From the NCBI RefSeq assembly GCF_026262505.1, contig NC_067208.1, positions 6,953,962-7,017,961 on the forward strand: a stretch of 64,000 nucleotides of DNA, read 5' to 3'. Both the position numbers and the translations under genes were made by a program. Source of the DNA: Trichomonas vaginalis G3. Lineage: Eukaryota > Parabasalia > Trichomonadida > Trichomonadidae. Each line of letters begins with the position of its first letter. The first letter of the stretch is position 1. This document shows positions 1-8,295 of this stretch, in pieces. The notes under the pieces are model-generated. The model searched no databases and was not told the DNA's origin. It saw only the letters and a program-made list of their open reading frames with translations.

Positions 1-1
1 T

Positions 2-448
2 TCTGGTTTTTACTACCAACAGTTTCCCATAACAGGAAAAGGTGTCATACAAGGAATGTCTATTCCATTGACATTAAGCACACCAATCTTATATATTGTT
101 TCAAACTTAGGTTCAAAGTGTTATTCGAATGTCGACAGAAACTATTATGACCAAAAGATACTTATGCGTATAAACAATACTTTCTCTGCTGGTTTGCCTA
201 TTGTTCATTCGAATGCAGAATTTTCAACCTTAGTGAACTCAAACACTTTGGCAAGTATAACGTTGACATTAGTTGACGCAAACTTTGTTCCTGTAAAACT
301 TTTATGTCCTATGTATTTGTCAATGACGGCAGAAAGTTTCGAATTGGAAGATGCAACTGGTGAAAGTATTGTATTACAAGAACAACTTCAACAACAAATA
401 GCTCAAGAACAACAAATGCAACAAATGGAACAACAAAGTCAAGAATAA
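2..448 (+). CDS. Penton-like minor capsid protein, C-terminal part
   Basis: The frame is open from base 2, so the window cuts into the gene. The visible part has a beta-rich stretch ending in the segment LTLVDANFVPVKLLCPMYL, which matches the C-terminal layout of the inner element's 20905-21681 protein (FRLVDFQGEPVELKAPVRMT). That pattern, a 'lvD..g.pV.l...v...' ending, is what I associate with Polinton penton/minor capsid proteins. A glutamine-rich tail of about 25 residues follows. It sits 30 bp upstream of the helicase on the same strand. The capsid role is family-based inference. Confidence 0.5.
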   Translation, partial: SGFYYQQFPITGKGVIQGMSIPLTLSTPILYIVSNLGSKCYSNVDRNYYDQKILMRINNTFSAGLPIVHSNAEFSTLVNSNTLASITLTLVDANFVPVKLLCPMYLSMTAESFELEDATGESIVLQEQLQQQIAQEQQMQQMEQQSQE

Positions 449-478
449 AAAAAATATTATTTTTTTATTTTTATAAAA

Positions 479-1714
479 ATGTACAGAATAGATGTTTCAG
501 ATTTTTATGACTTCCAAGCATTCAGAAATATGTGTCCATTTAGAGATTATAACAAAGCAGTCGAGAATTTGAAACGTTTAGTCATTTATGTTGACTCTGC
601 CCCAGAATGTTATGTCATGAAAGAATGGGATGTTGTCTTTAACAAACCAAGAGCAACAATAGTGTCTGAACAAGAATGTAGACAGAAACTTAAGAAAATA
701 AAAGTCGTACAAGTTGGAATGAAGATGTTAGATGCTTGGGATATCTTATTGTCAAAGTTAGAAGATTTTTCAGTTCGAGGTATAAAGTTCTATACACCTT
801 CTCCAAACTTCTATTCTATCTTCACTGGATATAAATACGAACAAGTAGAATGGAAAGAAAATGTTATAGAAGCTTGGTTAGACCATGTCAAAGAAATTAT
901 ATGCAATGGAAACGAAAAGGTTTATGAGTATATCTTATGTTGGTTTGCAAACATCTTACAACATCCAAGTGCTAAAAATGAAACTGCTCTCATTATAATT
1001 GGAAAACAAGGAACAGGTAAGAACACATTCTTTACAGATATTTTGTGCAAACTGTTAGAGGGCTATTCGAATCCGAATATGACAAACTTAGAAAACATCT
1101 GTGGCAAGTTTAACTCCTCAATAGAGAATATGAAACTTATAGTTTGCAATGAACTTCAAAGTATAGATACAACAAAAGTTTTGAACTCAGATGCTTTGAA
1201 GAGTCTTATAACAGACAAAGTTGGAGTTGTTGAAAGAAAGTATAAAGACCAAAGAGTTTGTGAAAATGTTGCAAACTTCATTATGGTTTCAAACAATGTT
1301 GTTCCGATGAAGTTAGAAAGTTCTGACAGAAGATATGTAGTTGTCAGAACGTCAGATTCTCATATGCAAGATACAGAATATTTTGACGACTTAGCAGAAA
1401 CTTTGACATCTGACTTTTACAACCACTTGTTCTCATATTTCATGACATTAGATATTTCTAAGTTCAATCCAAGACAAATTCCACATACCGAAGAGAGACA
1501 AACATTGTTAGAAGCAAACAAGAGTGTATATGAACTGTTCATAGATGAAACTGACTTTGTGTCATTAGATGAAAGGTCATTGTACGATTCGTATAAACAA
1601 TATTGTCAAGAATATGGTTATATGGCAGCTTCTAAACGAACATTCTTGGCAAATGTCAAAAGTCTTTTAGACGTACAGAATGGTGTATATACAAAGAAAA
1701 TTTTTTCTGAGTAA
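479..1714 (+). CDS. Superfamily 3 helicase (virus/phage D5-like)
   Basis: A 411-residue protein with an SF3 helicase core. The Walker A motif GKQGTGKN is near residue 175, a Walker B-like LIVCNEL near 218, and a sensor-1 region around FIMVSNN near 263 followed by the basic SSDRRYVVV segment, which provides the arginine finger in this family. About 160 residues precede the core and a winged-helix-sized C-terminal part follows. SF3 helicases unwind replicating DNA in virophages, NCLDV-type viruses and plasmid-like elements. It lies between the penton-like gene and a small downstream gene on the same strand, suggesting a replication module. The inner element has no equivalent. Confidence 0.85.
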   Translation: MYRIDVSDFYDFQAFRNMCPFRDYNKAVENLKRLVIYVDSAPECYVMKEWDVVFNKPRATIVSEQECRQKLKKIKVVQVGMKMLDAWDILLSKLEDFSVRGIKFYTPSPNFYSIFTGYKYEQVEWKENVIEAWLDHVKEIICNGNEKVYEYILCWFANILQHPSAKNETALIIIGKQGTGKNTFFTDILCKLLEGYSNPNMTNLENICGKFNSSIENMKLIVCNELQSIDTTKVLNSDALKSLITDKVGVVERKYKDQRVCENVANFIMVSNNVVPMKLESSDRRYVVVRTSDSHMQDTEYFDDLAETLTSDFYNHLFSYFMTLDISKFNPRQIPHTEERQTLLEANKSVYELFIDETDFVSLDERSLYDSYKQYCQEYGYMAASKRTFLANVKSLLDVQNGVYTKKIFSE

Positions 1715-1750
1715 ATTTTAAAAAAAATATTTTTTATCCGATAGAAAAAG

Positions 1751-2170
1751 ATGGCAAAATTCATCTCAGTAAATAAGTATATGACAGAAGTCAAAGATAA
1801 GTTAGCTCCATTCGCATATTTGAATGTTTACTTCTACAATTTTGAAAAGTCTACATTTGACAAAATTTGGAACATTGCACCAGTTAAGTTTGCTGTTGTT
1901 AGAAAAAGTGGTGCAACTTTTGAAGACTTAGACATAGAAGGTTTGTTAACAGTCAAAGAAAATTTTGACAGAAAGTTCTCAAAACTCGAAGAAGGTAAAG
2001 CATACAAACTTGTTATACCTTATGAACCAAAGAAAGCAGACGACTATGAATATTATGAGTCTAAGATAGTTGAAGTTCAAGGTAAGTTGGGTAAAAAGAT
2101 TTTAGAGTCTAAGCCAGTGTTTACTCCTAAAGAGGAAGAGAACATTGACATTGACCCAGAAATGTTCTAA
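1751..2170 (+). CDS. Unknown 139-residue protein of outer element
   Basis: No family was recognised. It starts 36 bp after the helicase on the same strand, behind a T-rich/A-rich leader like the other element genes. The middle is mixed alpha/beta with many lysines and aromatics, and the C-terminus is acidic (EEENIDIDPEMF). Position next to a helicase and this composition would suit a single-stranded-DNA-binding protein, but that is only a guess from context. The inner-element protein at 28948-29421 also has an acidic, proline-poor end (EEIDPEAI) and lies next to the polymerase, so the two may play the same part. Confidence 0.6.
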   Translation: MAKFISVNKYMTEVKDKLAPFAYLNVYFYNFEKSTFDKIWNIAPVKFAVVRKSGATFEDLDIEGLLTVKENFDRKFSKLEEGKAYKLVIPYEPKKADDYEYYESKIVEVQGKLGKKILESKPVFTPKEEENIDIDPEMF

Positions 2171-2186
2171 AAATAAAATTTTATTT

Positions 2187-2639
2187 TTACATGTCAAATT
2201 TCTTTTTCTCTGGAACTGGTTCAGGTTCTTTCTTCTCTTCTTCTACTTTCTTTTCTTTCTTTTCTCTCTTCTTCTTTTCTGGTGGAGTTATGTCAAATTT
2301 GGCGCAACCATATTTATGTAAAAGTTCTTTGTCCTTTAATAGCTCATCTATTCTGTTTTCTATTTCATCTTCAAGAACAGCGCATGTGTCTTCTTTGCAT
2401 TCTAAGAACTTTTGTTGGACTTCATCTTTCCAATCGGCGTCATCTCTGTCAACAAGTCTGTCATTGACAAATTTTAAGACTGCTCTGCTTAATGTTTTAT
2501 GGTTCTTGTCATATTCCCAGAAACAGAACTTTAGAACAAATTCACCTTTCTTGTTTACACTATGTAAGATTTTATGGTCGACAGATGTTTTGCTGTCAAA
2601 AAGCTTGTCTCGAATATAGATAGCGAAATCGCTAGACAT
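2187..2639 (-). CDS. Unknown 150-residue protein with charged lysine/glutamate tail
   Basis: The first ~110 residues look globular, beginning MSSDFAIYIRDKLFDSK; the last ~40 are almost entirely Lys, Glu and Pro (KKREKKEKKVEEEKKEPEP), a disordered tail. It is convergent with the gene ending at 2170 (16-bp gap) and divergent from the ATPase. No domain was recognised. A tail like this is common in nucleic-acid-associated proteins, but I assign no function. The antisense frame is open only because of the low-complexity tail. Confidence 0.6.
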   Translation of the reverse strand: MSSDFAIYIRDKLFDSKTSVDHKILHSVNKKGEFVLKFCFWEYDKNHKTLSRAVLKFVNDRLVDRDDADWKDEVQQKFLECKEDTCAVLEDEIENRIDELLKDKELLHKYGCAKFDITPPEKKKREKKEKKVEEEKKEPEPVPEKKKFDM

Positions 2640-2722
2640 TTTCTAAAAGATAAAAATTTTAATTTTTCTAAAAATATGTTAGAAAAAAGTTTGCTGACAT
2701 TGACAAAAAATTTGAGAATGTT

Positions 2723-3547
2723 TTGAAGAAGAACAAGAAGAAATTAGAAAATGCTCAGATAAAACCTATACATGACAAGTTCTTATTTGCTCAGAATGGT
2801 ATAACAGGTCTAATTGCACCACCTGGGTCGGGTAAGACTTTCACTTATCTTAAAATGGCTGCACAACAACAAGAACTAGATGAGAAGAACCCATTCTATG
2901 AGTTAGTTGTTATTTGTAGTACTTCTGGTCAATTTGACCAAACCGTCAATTCGTTCAAAGATATTATAAAGAAGTCTAAGTTAGTATGTATAAAGGATAC
3001 TGAGTTGTTAGATTGGATAAAGAAGTACCAAAGAAGAGTTTTGAAGTATAATGCTATAAATGAGTATATAAATTCTAAGTTTAAAGACCCAAATGAGGAA
3101 ATGCAGAGAATATTAGAGAAGAAACACTTCAGAAACAAACAGAAAGAGATAGAATACATTTCGAAGAAATTGCAATCTTACGATTGGAAGACTTACCCTC
3201 ATAGATGTCTTCTTATTTTAGATGATTTCGCCTCTCATCCTTTGTTAAAGAATAGAGAACAAGACATGTGTCGAATTCTTAAGAAGCTCAGACACTTTAA
3301 CATCTCAGTTGTCATTTGTGTACAGACAGCAAAGAGTTTAAGTAAGGATGTAAAGAGAATACTTACTGACATTATACTTTTCCCCGGATTGTCCGAAGAC
3401 GATTTCATGGAACTTATGAAAGAGTCCATGGCAGGTAAGTTTGACAGACATGAACTATGGGAGAAGTATAAAGTCATACAAGACCCCCATACTTCTTTCA
3501 GAATTCATATCTACGCAAACAAAGTTCAAATTGTAAAAAGTCAATAA
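2723..3547 (+). CDS. A32-like DNA-packaging ATPase (FtsK/HerA type)
   Basis: About 270 residues. Walker A is APPGSGKT near residue 36, and Walker B is LLILDDFASH near 167, the aspartate pair typical of the poxvirus A32/virophage packaging ATPase family. A sensor-like VVICVQTAKS follows about 30 residues later. In Polintons this enzyme is thought to pump DNA into capsids. The frame remains open upstream of 2723 and the exact start is not settled. The inner element's counterpart is at 18718-19603 and has the same order of motifs. Confidence 0.85.
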   Translation: MKKNKKKLENAQIKPIHDKFLFAQNGITGLIAPPGSGKTFTYLKMAAQQQELDEKNPFYELVVICSTSGQFDQTVNSFKDIIKKSKLVCIKDTELLDWIKKYQRRVLKYNAINEYINSKFKDPNEEMQRILEKKHFRNKQKEIEYISKKLQSYDWKTYPHRCLLILDDFASHPLLKNREQDMCRILKKLRHFNISVVICVQTAKSLSKDVKRILTDIILFPGLSEDDFMELMKESMAGKFDRHELWEKYKVIQDPHTSFRIHIYANKVQIVKSQ

Positions 3548-3562
3548 AAATAAATGGTTCAT

Positions 3563-4419
3563 CTACCCTACTTGTTTGAAGTTGTCAAAATACTCTGTTA
3601 TTTTTTCTTTCAGTAGCGGTAAGTCTTCTTTGAAGGTAAAAATTGTACAACCTTTCATATCATAGTGTGTTTGAGGTAACGTATCTTGAACTATTTGTTT
3701 CACATCTTCATTTGGGGTCATTGAAATCGGTAAGTTTTCACGATAGAACCAATTTCTGTCAGATTTGTAAATCTTAGCAAGGTCGTAAAAGCTTTTGTTG
3801 TTTCTTCTGACTAAATGCAACATAACCATATCTTTATCTTCTTCATTTTCCATCTCTTCAGTATAAATCATATACTTATAGTTCTTTTCCTTACCTTTTG
3901 GTACCGAACGTGGTATTCTTTTCTGAATGCTTTTGTCTTTTGCTTCAAGTTTGTTTTCCATCTCTTCACGTTCTTGTCTATGAATTTCGTCAAGAAGTCT
4001 GTAAATATACCAAGCATAACGAGGCGAAGCCCACATTGCAACAGCATTTACAAGAAGTCTATGTACATAATATCCTCTCAAACCGTTTGGCAATTTTTCA
4101 CGATTTTCATAGAGTTTTGGCGACTGGGTTTTTTACCTACTCGCTGTTCTTCACTGTTTTCAGAAAAAAGTATGTCTCGCTGTGCTTCGCTCAAAAGTTC
4201 TTGTGTGCTTTGGTTCCTAAACCAGTCTTTAGGAAGCTTAGTATCTGGAGCAAAACATGCTGTCAAAATACTTTGCATTTGGTACATATCGTCTTTGACC
4301 GAACGAATGAGATGGAGTTGTTTGTTAAACTGTATGTACTCGTATTCTTCATTTATAGCTTCATGGACTATAACTGTTGTTGTGTTCTCTGATGTTGACA
4401 TATCTGTCTTTACATACAA
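3563..4419 (-). pseudogene. KilA-N domain gene, outer copy (broken)
   Basis: A KilA-N-type DNA-binding protein gene. The N-terminal part begins with the MYVKTDMS leader shared by its neighbours; the later part has the KilA-N signature around GYYVHRLLVNAVAMWASPRYA, then a charged helix, a basic IPRSVPKGKEK stretch and a C-terminal domain of about 110 residues. The same gene occurs in the inner element at 27770-28614. It looks broken, with about one break. KilA-N proteins are found in phages and large DNA viruses and are presumed to bind DNA. Confidence 0.7.
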
Positions 4420-4489
4420 AATAAAAAAATTTGTTAGAAAAAAATTAGCGTTATTTTCTGACTTTCACAAAAGACCAAAAATAAACGCT

Positions 4490-5119
4490 TTACATGTATT
4501 TTTCAGCAACTTCGTCAAATAATTTTATAGCTTTATCTATCTCATCTACTTCAAACGTTTCTTTACCTTTTATGGGAGCACCATACATTTTCTCAAACTT
4601 TTCAAGTAGTTCTGTTTCTGCAGCTCTCATATCATTAACAAACACAACCTTGACTCTATTGACTGTACTGTCATATCTTTGAGTTATATTATATGTTCTT
4701 CCTATCTTATATCTCTTTGTATTGAAGTCCTTCGGTTTCTGAACGATGTAAAGTAAGCCTTCACTGCAACGTTCCGTATCGAATGAACCATATGTTATGA
4801 AGTTATATCCAACAACTGGGTCTAACCATAACAAAACTATTGGTATAAGACTTTTGTCTATAAGATATGCTGCAGTTCCATAGAATCTTACCGATATCAT
4901 AAGCTCAGGATTTCTTGTCAAAATTTTCTGAGTAGAAGCATTTCTAACCCAGTGGTTTGTTTTCTTTTCAGATGGAGATATAATGTCTGACAAAGAATAT
5001 TTGTTGTATTTCTTTGAGTATCTTACGTTTAAATCACCTATTCTAACCACTTTGGTGTCATTGTCTATCTTTCTAACTGTTTCAAACTCAATGTTTGACA
5101 TATCTGTCTTTACATACAA
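4490..5119 (-). CDS. KilA-N + T5orf172 (GIY-YIG-like) protein, outer copy
   Basis: 209 residues. The first ~100 residues resemble a KilA-N domain (KTNHWVRNASTQKIL is the usual 'W...... T..L' segment). The C-terminal half matches the T5orf172/MUG113 type of GIY-YIG nuclease fold: YIVQ near residue 127, then YKIGRTYNITQRY, and the 'AE..L...F...' helix. Such proteins are common in large DNA viruses and may cut or bind DNA. The start may be the first ATG or the second one at 5101; the leader MYVKTDM is shared with neighbours. Nearly the same protein is encoded at 27070-27699. Confidence 0.75.
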   Translation of the reverse strand: MYVKTDMSNIEFETVRKIDNDTKVVRIGDLNVRYSKKYNKYSLSDIISPSEKKTNHWVRNASTQKILTRNPELMISVRFYGTAAYLIDKSLIPIVLLWLDPVVGYNFITYGSFDTERCSEGLLYIVQKPKDFNTKRYKIGRTYNITQRYDSTVNRVKVVFVNDMRAAETELLEKFEKMYGAPIKGKETFEVDEIDKAIKLFDEVAEKYM

Positions 5120-5211
5120 AATAAAAAAATATTTTATAAAAAACTAACTTTATTTTTTCTATCTTAAGGAAATTCATGAAATTTGGTCATTTTTCAATAA
5201 AAATATATTTT

Positions 5212-5352
5212 AGGTGAAGCCCACATTGCAACAGCATTTACAAGAAGTCTATGTACATAATATCCTTTCAAACCAGGAGCCAAATTCTTGCGATTTTCGT
5301 ACGGAATCTCTTCTCTCGGTTTTCCGAGGGAAGCAAGCATATGAGGAAATTC
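5212..5352 (-). pseudogene. KilA-N gene remnant
   Basis: About 140 bp on the minus strand closely match the interior of the inner-element KilA-N gene (roughly 27,990-28,130), including the stretch encoding the GYYVHRLL region. It is an isolated fragment in an otherwise gene-free stretch between two island genes. It carries the inner copy's version of the variable middle region rather than the version in the adjacent gene at 3563-4419, which suggests past recombination. Confidence 0.7.
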
Positions 5353-5388
5353 ATGATTTTTGTGCTGAATTCAATAAAAATATATTTT

Positions 5389-5445
5389 AGGTGAAGAGGT
5401 GAGATTTCACCTGTTTTTTCACCTAATTTTCGCCTCTTTTTTCAC
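5389..5445. repeat. AGGTGA palindromic repeat, copy 1
   Basis: A run of AGGTGA units facing TCACCT units with a palindromic centre, then further TTTTTTCACC units. A conserved flank, AATAAAAATATATTTT, precedes it. Nine copies occur in the window, all within or beside the shared gene islands and the inner terminal repeats. Confidence 0.85.
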
Positions 5446-5564
5446 AAGCGTTTTACATGGTAAACGTTATTTTTTAAATTTTGTGAAAACTCAACGGTTT
5501 GACACATACCCTAAAAATTATTTTACTCAGAATTTTGTTGCTGAATTCAATAAAAATATATTTT

Positions 5565-5612
5565 AGGTGAAGAGGTGAGATTTCACCTCTTTTTTCACCT
5601 AATTTTTCACCC
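5565..5612. repeat. AGGTGA palindromic repeat, copy 2
   Basis: Directly downstream (3') of the 318-residue gene that ends at 5621. It has the same AATAAAAATATATTTT flank as copy 1, 176 bp away. Confidence 0.85.
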
Positions 5613-5620
5613 CAGTTATT

Positions 5621-6577
5621 TTATAAGCGTTTTACATGAATTGTACGATGTATATTTGAAATCCTAAACAGTTTCGTAGCTTCTATTTCTTCTTTTAGTA
5701 CATCGAATGTTTTAACAATGCCGAAAGTTTCTTTATACTTCTTCTTGACATCAGATAGAAGGAAATCGTCAGCAGTTGGATAGTTTTTGTTCAGAAATTC
5801 TAACATGTTCATTTTATCTTCTACCGGCTTCTCTGCTTCTTTCTTTAAGTCTGCATAGTCGTTTCTCATACGTTCTATCTCTTTGACGGAGTAGTTATAT
5901 TTCCTAATTGCTGCTTTACATTTAGAACATTGCGGGTTCATTTTTGCGTTATATTCTGAAACCTTACCTGCTAAAACAACCAAGGCGTCAATGGTTTTCT
6001 TTAAATCTGAAGCAGTTGGTTTTATCTGTTCATTCCATACCTTACCTCTTCTGTCTTTATCTCTTATCTGCCATACACATTTTGCAGCTAATGAAACAAA
6101 GTTGTCGTATGTCTTAAACTCCCCAGATTTATATATGTCAGAGATGTTCTTATATACCATGTCGCAATCTTTGTCCATAACTTTATGGTTGCAATGAAAA
6201 CCAAGGAATTCATAATTTACCTTTCGTATGAACTTCTTTATTTCTACTGAGTCAGTTGGTTTCACTTCAATTTCATCGAATTCAGGAATAGTTAGTTTTT
6301 GCTGCTGAATTTCAGGTAGTTTAGGCAAATGGTCGATGAGGTCCTCCATTTCATAAAGATACTGTTCATTTGTTTCATCTTTCGCACTACAGTCTAAATT
6401 ACTTGTTAAAAGTTCCTGCTTTATTCTTTGTATTTCTGTTTCGAAAGTAAATGAAGAAGGAATGAAGCTTTTCATTTCTACTAACATAGATGTTGGATTC
6501 ATGACTAACGAGTTTGGTGCTGTAGTTGTTTGAATTGTTGTTGTGCCGATTGTTGACATTTCTGTTCTTTTATACAA
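5621..6577 (-). CDS. Unknown 318-residue island protein, outer copy
   Basis: Nearly identical to the inner element's 25998-26936 protein. It begins with a low-complexity Thr/Ser stretch (TIGTTTIQTTTAPNS), followed by helix-rich sequence. A pair of cysteines in CSKCKAAIRKYNY and an upstream CNHKVMDKDCDMVY could form a small metal site, but no named domain was recognised. The C-terminal third is strongly helical and charged, and the end is basic (IHRTIHVKRL). It is the promoter-proximal member of the three-gene island with KilA-N and T5orf172 proteins, so a DNA-related role is plausible by context only. Confidence 0.7.
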   Translation of the reverse strand: MYKRTEMSTIGTTTIQTTTAPNSLVMNPTSMLVEMKSFIPSSFTFETEIQRIKQELLTSNLDCSAKDETNEQYLYEMEDLIDHLPKLPEIQQQKLTIPEFDEIEVKPTDSVEIKKFIRKVNYEFLGFHCNHKVMDKDCDMVYKNISDIYKSGEFKTYDNFVSLAAKCVWQIRDKDRRGKVWNEQIKPTASDLKKTIDALVVLAGKVSEYNAKMNPQCSKCKAAIRKYNYSVKEIERMRNDYADLKKEAEKPVEDKMNMLEFLNKNYPTADDFLLSDVKKKYKETFGIVKTFDVLKEEIEATKLFRISNIHRTIHVKRL

Positions 6578-6648
6578 AATAAAAAAATAAATAAAAATAA
6601 AACTAACTTTATTTTTTCTATCTTAAGGAAATTCATGAAAATTCAAGA

Positions 6649-6684
6649 GGGTGAAAAAACAGGTGAAATCTCACCTCTTCACCT
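6649..6684. repeat. AGGTGA palindromic repeat, copy 3
   Basis: Lies just upstream of the 318-residue gene, in inverted sense to copies 1 and 2, so the gene is bracketed by repeats. Confidence 0.8.
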
Positions 6685-6856
6685 AAAATATATTTTTGCT
6701 GAATTCAGCAACAAAATGAACGAGGTCAGGATGTATGTAAATACCTTTGAATTCATTCATAACACCCTTAGTAAGCTCATAAAATGCTTGTTTTGAGGTC
6801 GAGCCACTTTTGGCTCCACCGTATTCTTTCAACCAAAACTCAAGAATTTCCTGCAT
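6683..6856 (-). CDS. Short KilA-N-like ORF, probable remnant
   Basis: A 57-residue open frame starting at the ATG at 6856 and ending in the flank of repeat copy 3. Its C-terminal part GIYIHPDLVHFVAEFSK fits the core KilA-N signature ('g.yiHPdL....a...s'). It is far shorter than a full KilA-N protein and has no recognisable second domain, so it is probably a decayed piece of another KilA-N gene. The surrounding 6,690-7,085 stretch holds nothing else I can name; a short CTGAATTCAG palindrome recurs in it. Confidence 0.4.
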   Translation of the reverse strand: MQEILEFWLKEYGGAKSGSTSKQAFYELTKGVMNEFKGIYIHPDLVHFVAEFSKNIF

Positions 6857-7046
6857 GAATTTTGTATAAAAAGCAACCGTCTGAATTCAGACTGTTGCTA
6901 TATTCTTCACAAAATGCCTTATAATACTCTTCCCAGGACTTATTTTCCAACAACTTTCTAAAGTCTTTCCTAAACTGACTGACTGACTGACGGCACAAAG
7001 TGGCTTAACGAAAACATTAATATATAAAATTCATGAAAATTCAAGA

Positions 7047-7082
7047 GGGTGAAAAAACAGGTGAAATCTCACCTCTTCACCT
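7047..7082. repeat. AGGTGA palindromic repeat, copy 4
   Basis: The same 36-bp form as copy 3, with the same upstream flank (AATTCATGAAAATTCAAGA). It abuts the 3' end of the proline/glutamine-rich gene. Confidence 0.8.
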
Positions 7083-7085
7083 ATA

Positions 7086-7415
7086 TTATATTTTTTGGTC
7101 CGGGAACAACTTTCTCTCAATTGGAGCTGTAGCATACTCTTTGCGTAAGTGGTTCAGACCTTCTTCGAAGTCTTGGTCTCTCTTGGACTGAGATTGGAAT
7201 TGGAATTGTTGGGGTGGAGCTTGCTGGAACAACCAAGGGTTGGGGAAGTAAGGCATAGGCTGAGGAGGGTAGTTCGGGAAGCCTTGTGGTGGGTAGTAAC
7301 CTTGAGGTGAAAATTGGTAGTAATTCGGAGGTACTTGCTGGAACTGAGGAGACTGTTGTGGTTCTTTAGGTTCCTCTGGTTTGGGAATGGACTCGGTTGG
7401 TGGGACGTCGGACAT
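7086..7415 (-). CDS. Pro/Gln/Tyr-rich 109-residue protein
   Basis: Starts at the ATG at 7415 (MSDVPPTESIPKPEEP). The middle is low-complexity, rich in Pro, Gln, Tyr and Phe (YYPPQGFPNYPPQPMPYFP), ending in a charged helix (DQDFEEGLNHLRKEY). The frame stays open further upstream only because it runs through the 22-bp tandem repeat, so the internal ATG is the sensible start. No family was recognised; it might be a disordered virion or scaffold protein, which is a guess. Confidence 0.55.
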   Translation of the reverse strand: MSDVPPTESIPKPEEPKEPQQSPQFQQVPPNYYQFSPQGYYPPQGFPNYPPQPMPYFPNPWLFQQAPPQQFQFQSQSKRDQDFEEGLNHLRKEYATAPIERKLFPDQKI

Positions 7416-7814
7416 TGTTCTGAAACAGTACAAGTATTGTTCTGAAGCAGTACAAGTATTGTTCTGAAACAGTACAAATATTGTTCTGAAGCAGTGCAAG
7501 TCTTGTTCTGAAGCAGTACAAATATTGTTCTGAAACAGTACAAGTATTGTTCTGAAACAGTACAAGTATTGTTCTGAAACAGTACAAGTATTGTTCTGAA
7601 ACAGAAAATTTTTCTCACAAATTGAGAGCTTTTACGGGAAATTTGTTCTGAAAAAGTTCAAGTCTTGTTCTGAAAAAGTTCAAGTCTTGTTCTGAAAAAG
7701 TACAAGTATTGTTCTGAAAAAGTACAAGTATTGTTCTGAAACAGTACAAGTATTGTTCTGAAACAGTACAAGTCTTGTTCTGAAAAAGTACAAGACTAGT
7801 TCTGAAACAGTACA
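7416..7814. repeat. 22-bp tandem repeat array between divergent genes
   Basis: About 18 imperfect copies of TGTTCTGAAACAGTACAAGT plus two bases, broken by a ~40-bp unlike stretch near 7,605-7,645. The start of the unit is itself a near-palindrome (CTGTTTCAGAACA on the other strand). The array fills the whole gap between the divergent genes at 7415 and 7815. Because 22 is not a multiple of 3, it is open in several frames and makes spurious ORFs. Confidence 0.95.
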
Positions 7815-8180
7815 ATGGACAACATCGAGCCATTAGATGAGGCAATTTACCTTATAGAGATAAATGAAGTTGTTAAGCAGTACTTGGGCAAGGACAAAGC
7901 CAACAAGTCCCTCGGCTTCTGGTTGTCTGGAAGAGGTGCGCTGAAAATCGAAATTGAAACCGGAATTCCAATTCAAATACCAGAAAACACTCCTGTAGAC
8001 GACATAAAGGAGATGAAGAAAGAAGCTCTTCTCAAGTTCTTTGCAAAGCGCCCATGGATACAACTTCCAAACAGAGAGAGTCCAATTCCACGAATTATAC
8101 AAATTCTCAGAGCACTGTTCCACTTCTCGGGTCAGCCGTTCTACATAACCTCAGAAGGCGGCATCCAACCAGTTCAGTAA
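7815..8180 (+). CDS. Unknown 121-residue protein
   Basis: Begins MDNIEPLDEAIYLIEINEVV directly at the edge of the 22-bp repeat array. It appears globular and mostly helical with no low-complexity stretch. No motif or family was recognised. Its G+C is slightly above that of its neighbours. It is convergent with the putative capsid gene at 8296-9156. It may be part of the virion module because the array lies between it and the Pro/Gln-rich gene, but no function can be assigned. Confidence 0.55.
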   Translation: MDNIEPLDEAIYLIEINEVVKQYLGKDKANKSLGFWLSGRGALKIEIETGIPIQIPENTPVDDIKEMKKEALLKFFAKRPWIQLPNRESPIPRIIQILRALFHFSGQPFYITSEGGIQPVQ

Positions 8181-8295
8181 ACCTTAACGTTTAACTTCAC
8201 TTTTTTTATGTTTTTTGTGAAAGTGTCAAAAATAAATTGTTTTCATGAGTTTTCTACGATGTTAGAAAAAATGTTATTTTCTAATATCTTCACAT

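Noticed and set aside
2191-2619. Plus-strand 142-codon Ser/Phe-rich ORF
   Set aside because: It is the antisense of the Lys/Glu-rich gene at 2187-2639.
4013-4040. A sixth double-hairpin repeat (GAGGCGAAGCCCAC)
   Set aside because: It is the codons for the conserved WASPRYA segment of the KilA-N gene, has only one weak stem and varies freely in the other copy.
7416-7814. Possible CRISPR-like array
   Set aside because: Units are directly joined with no unique spacers, and the genome is eukaryotic; it is a minisatellite.
7154-7845. Several overlapping minus-strand ORFs with repeated SEQ/FRT-like peptides
   Set aside because: They come from the 22-bp tandem repeat being open in several frames; only the unique part 7086-7415 looks like a gene.
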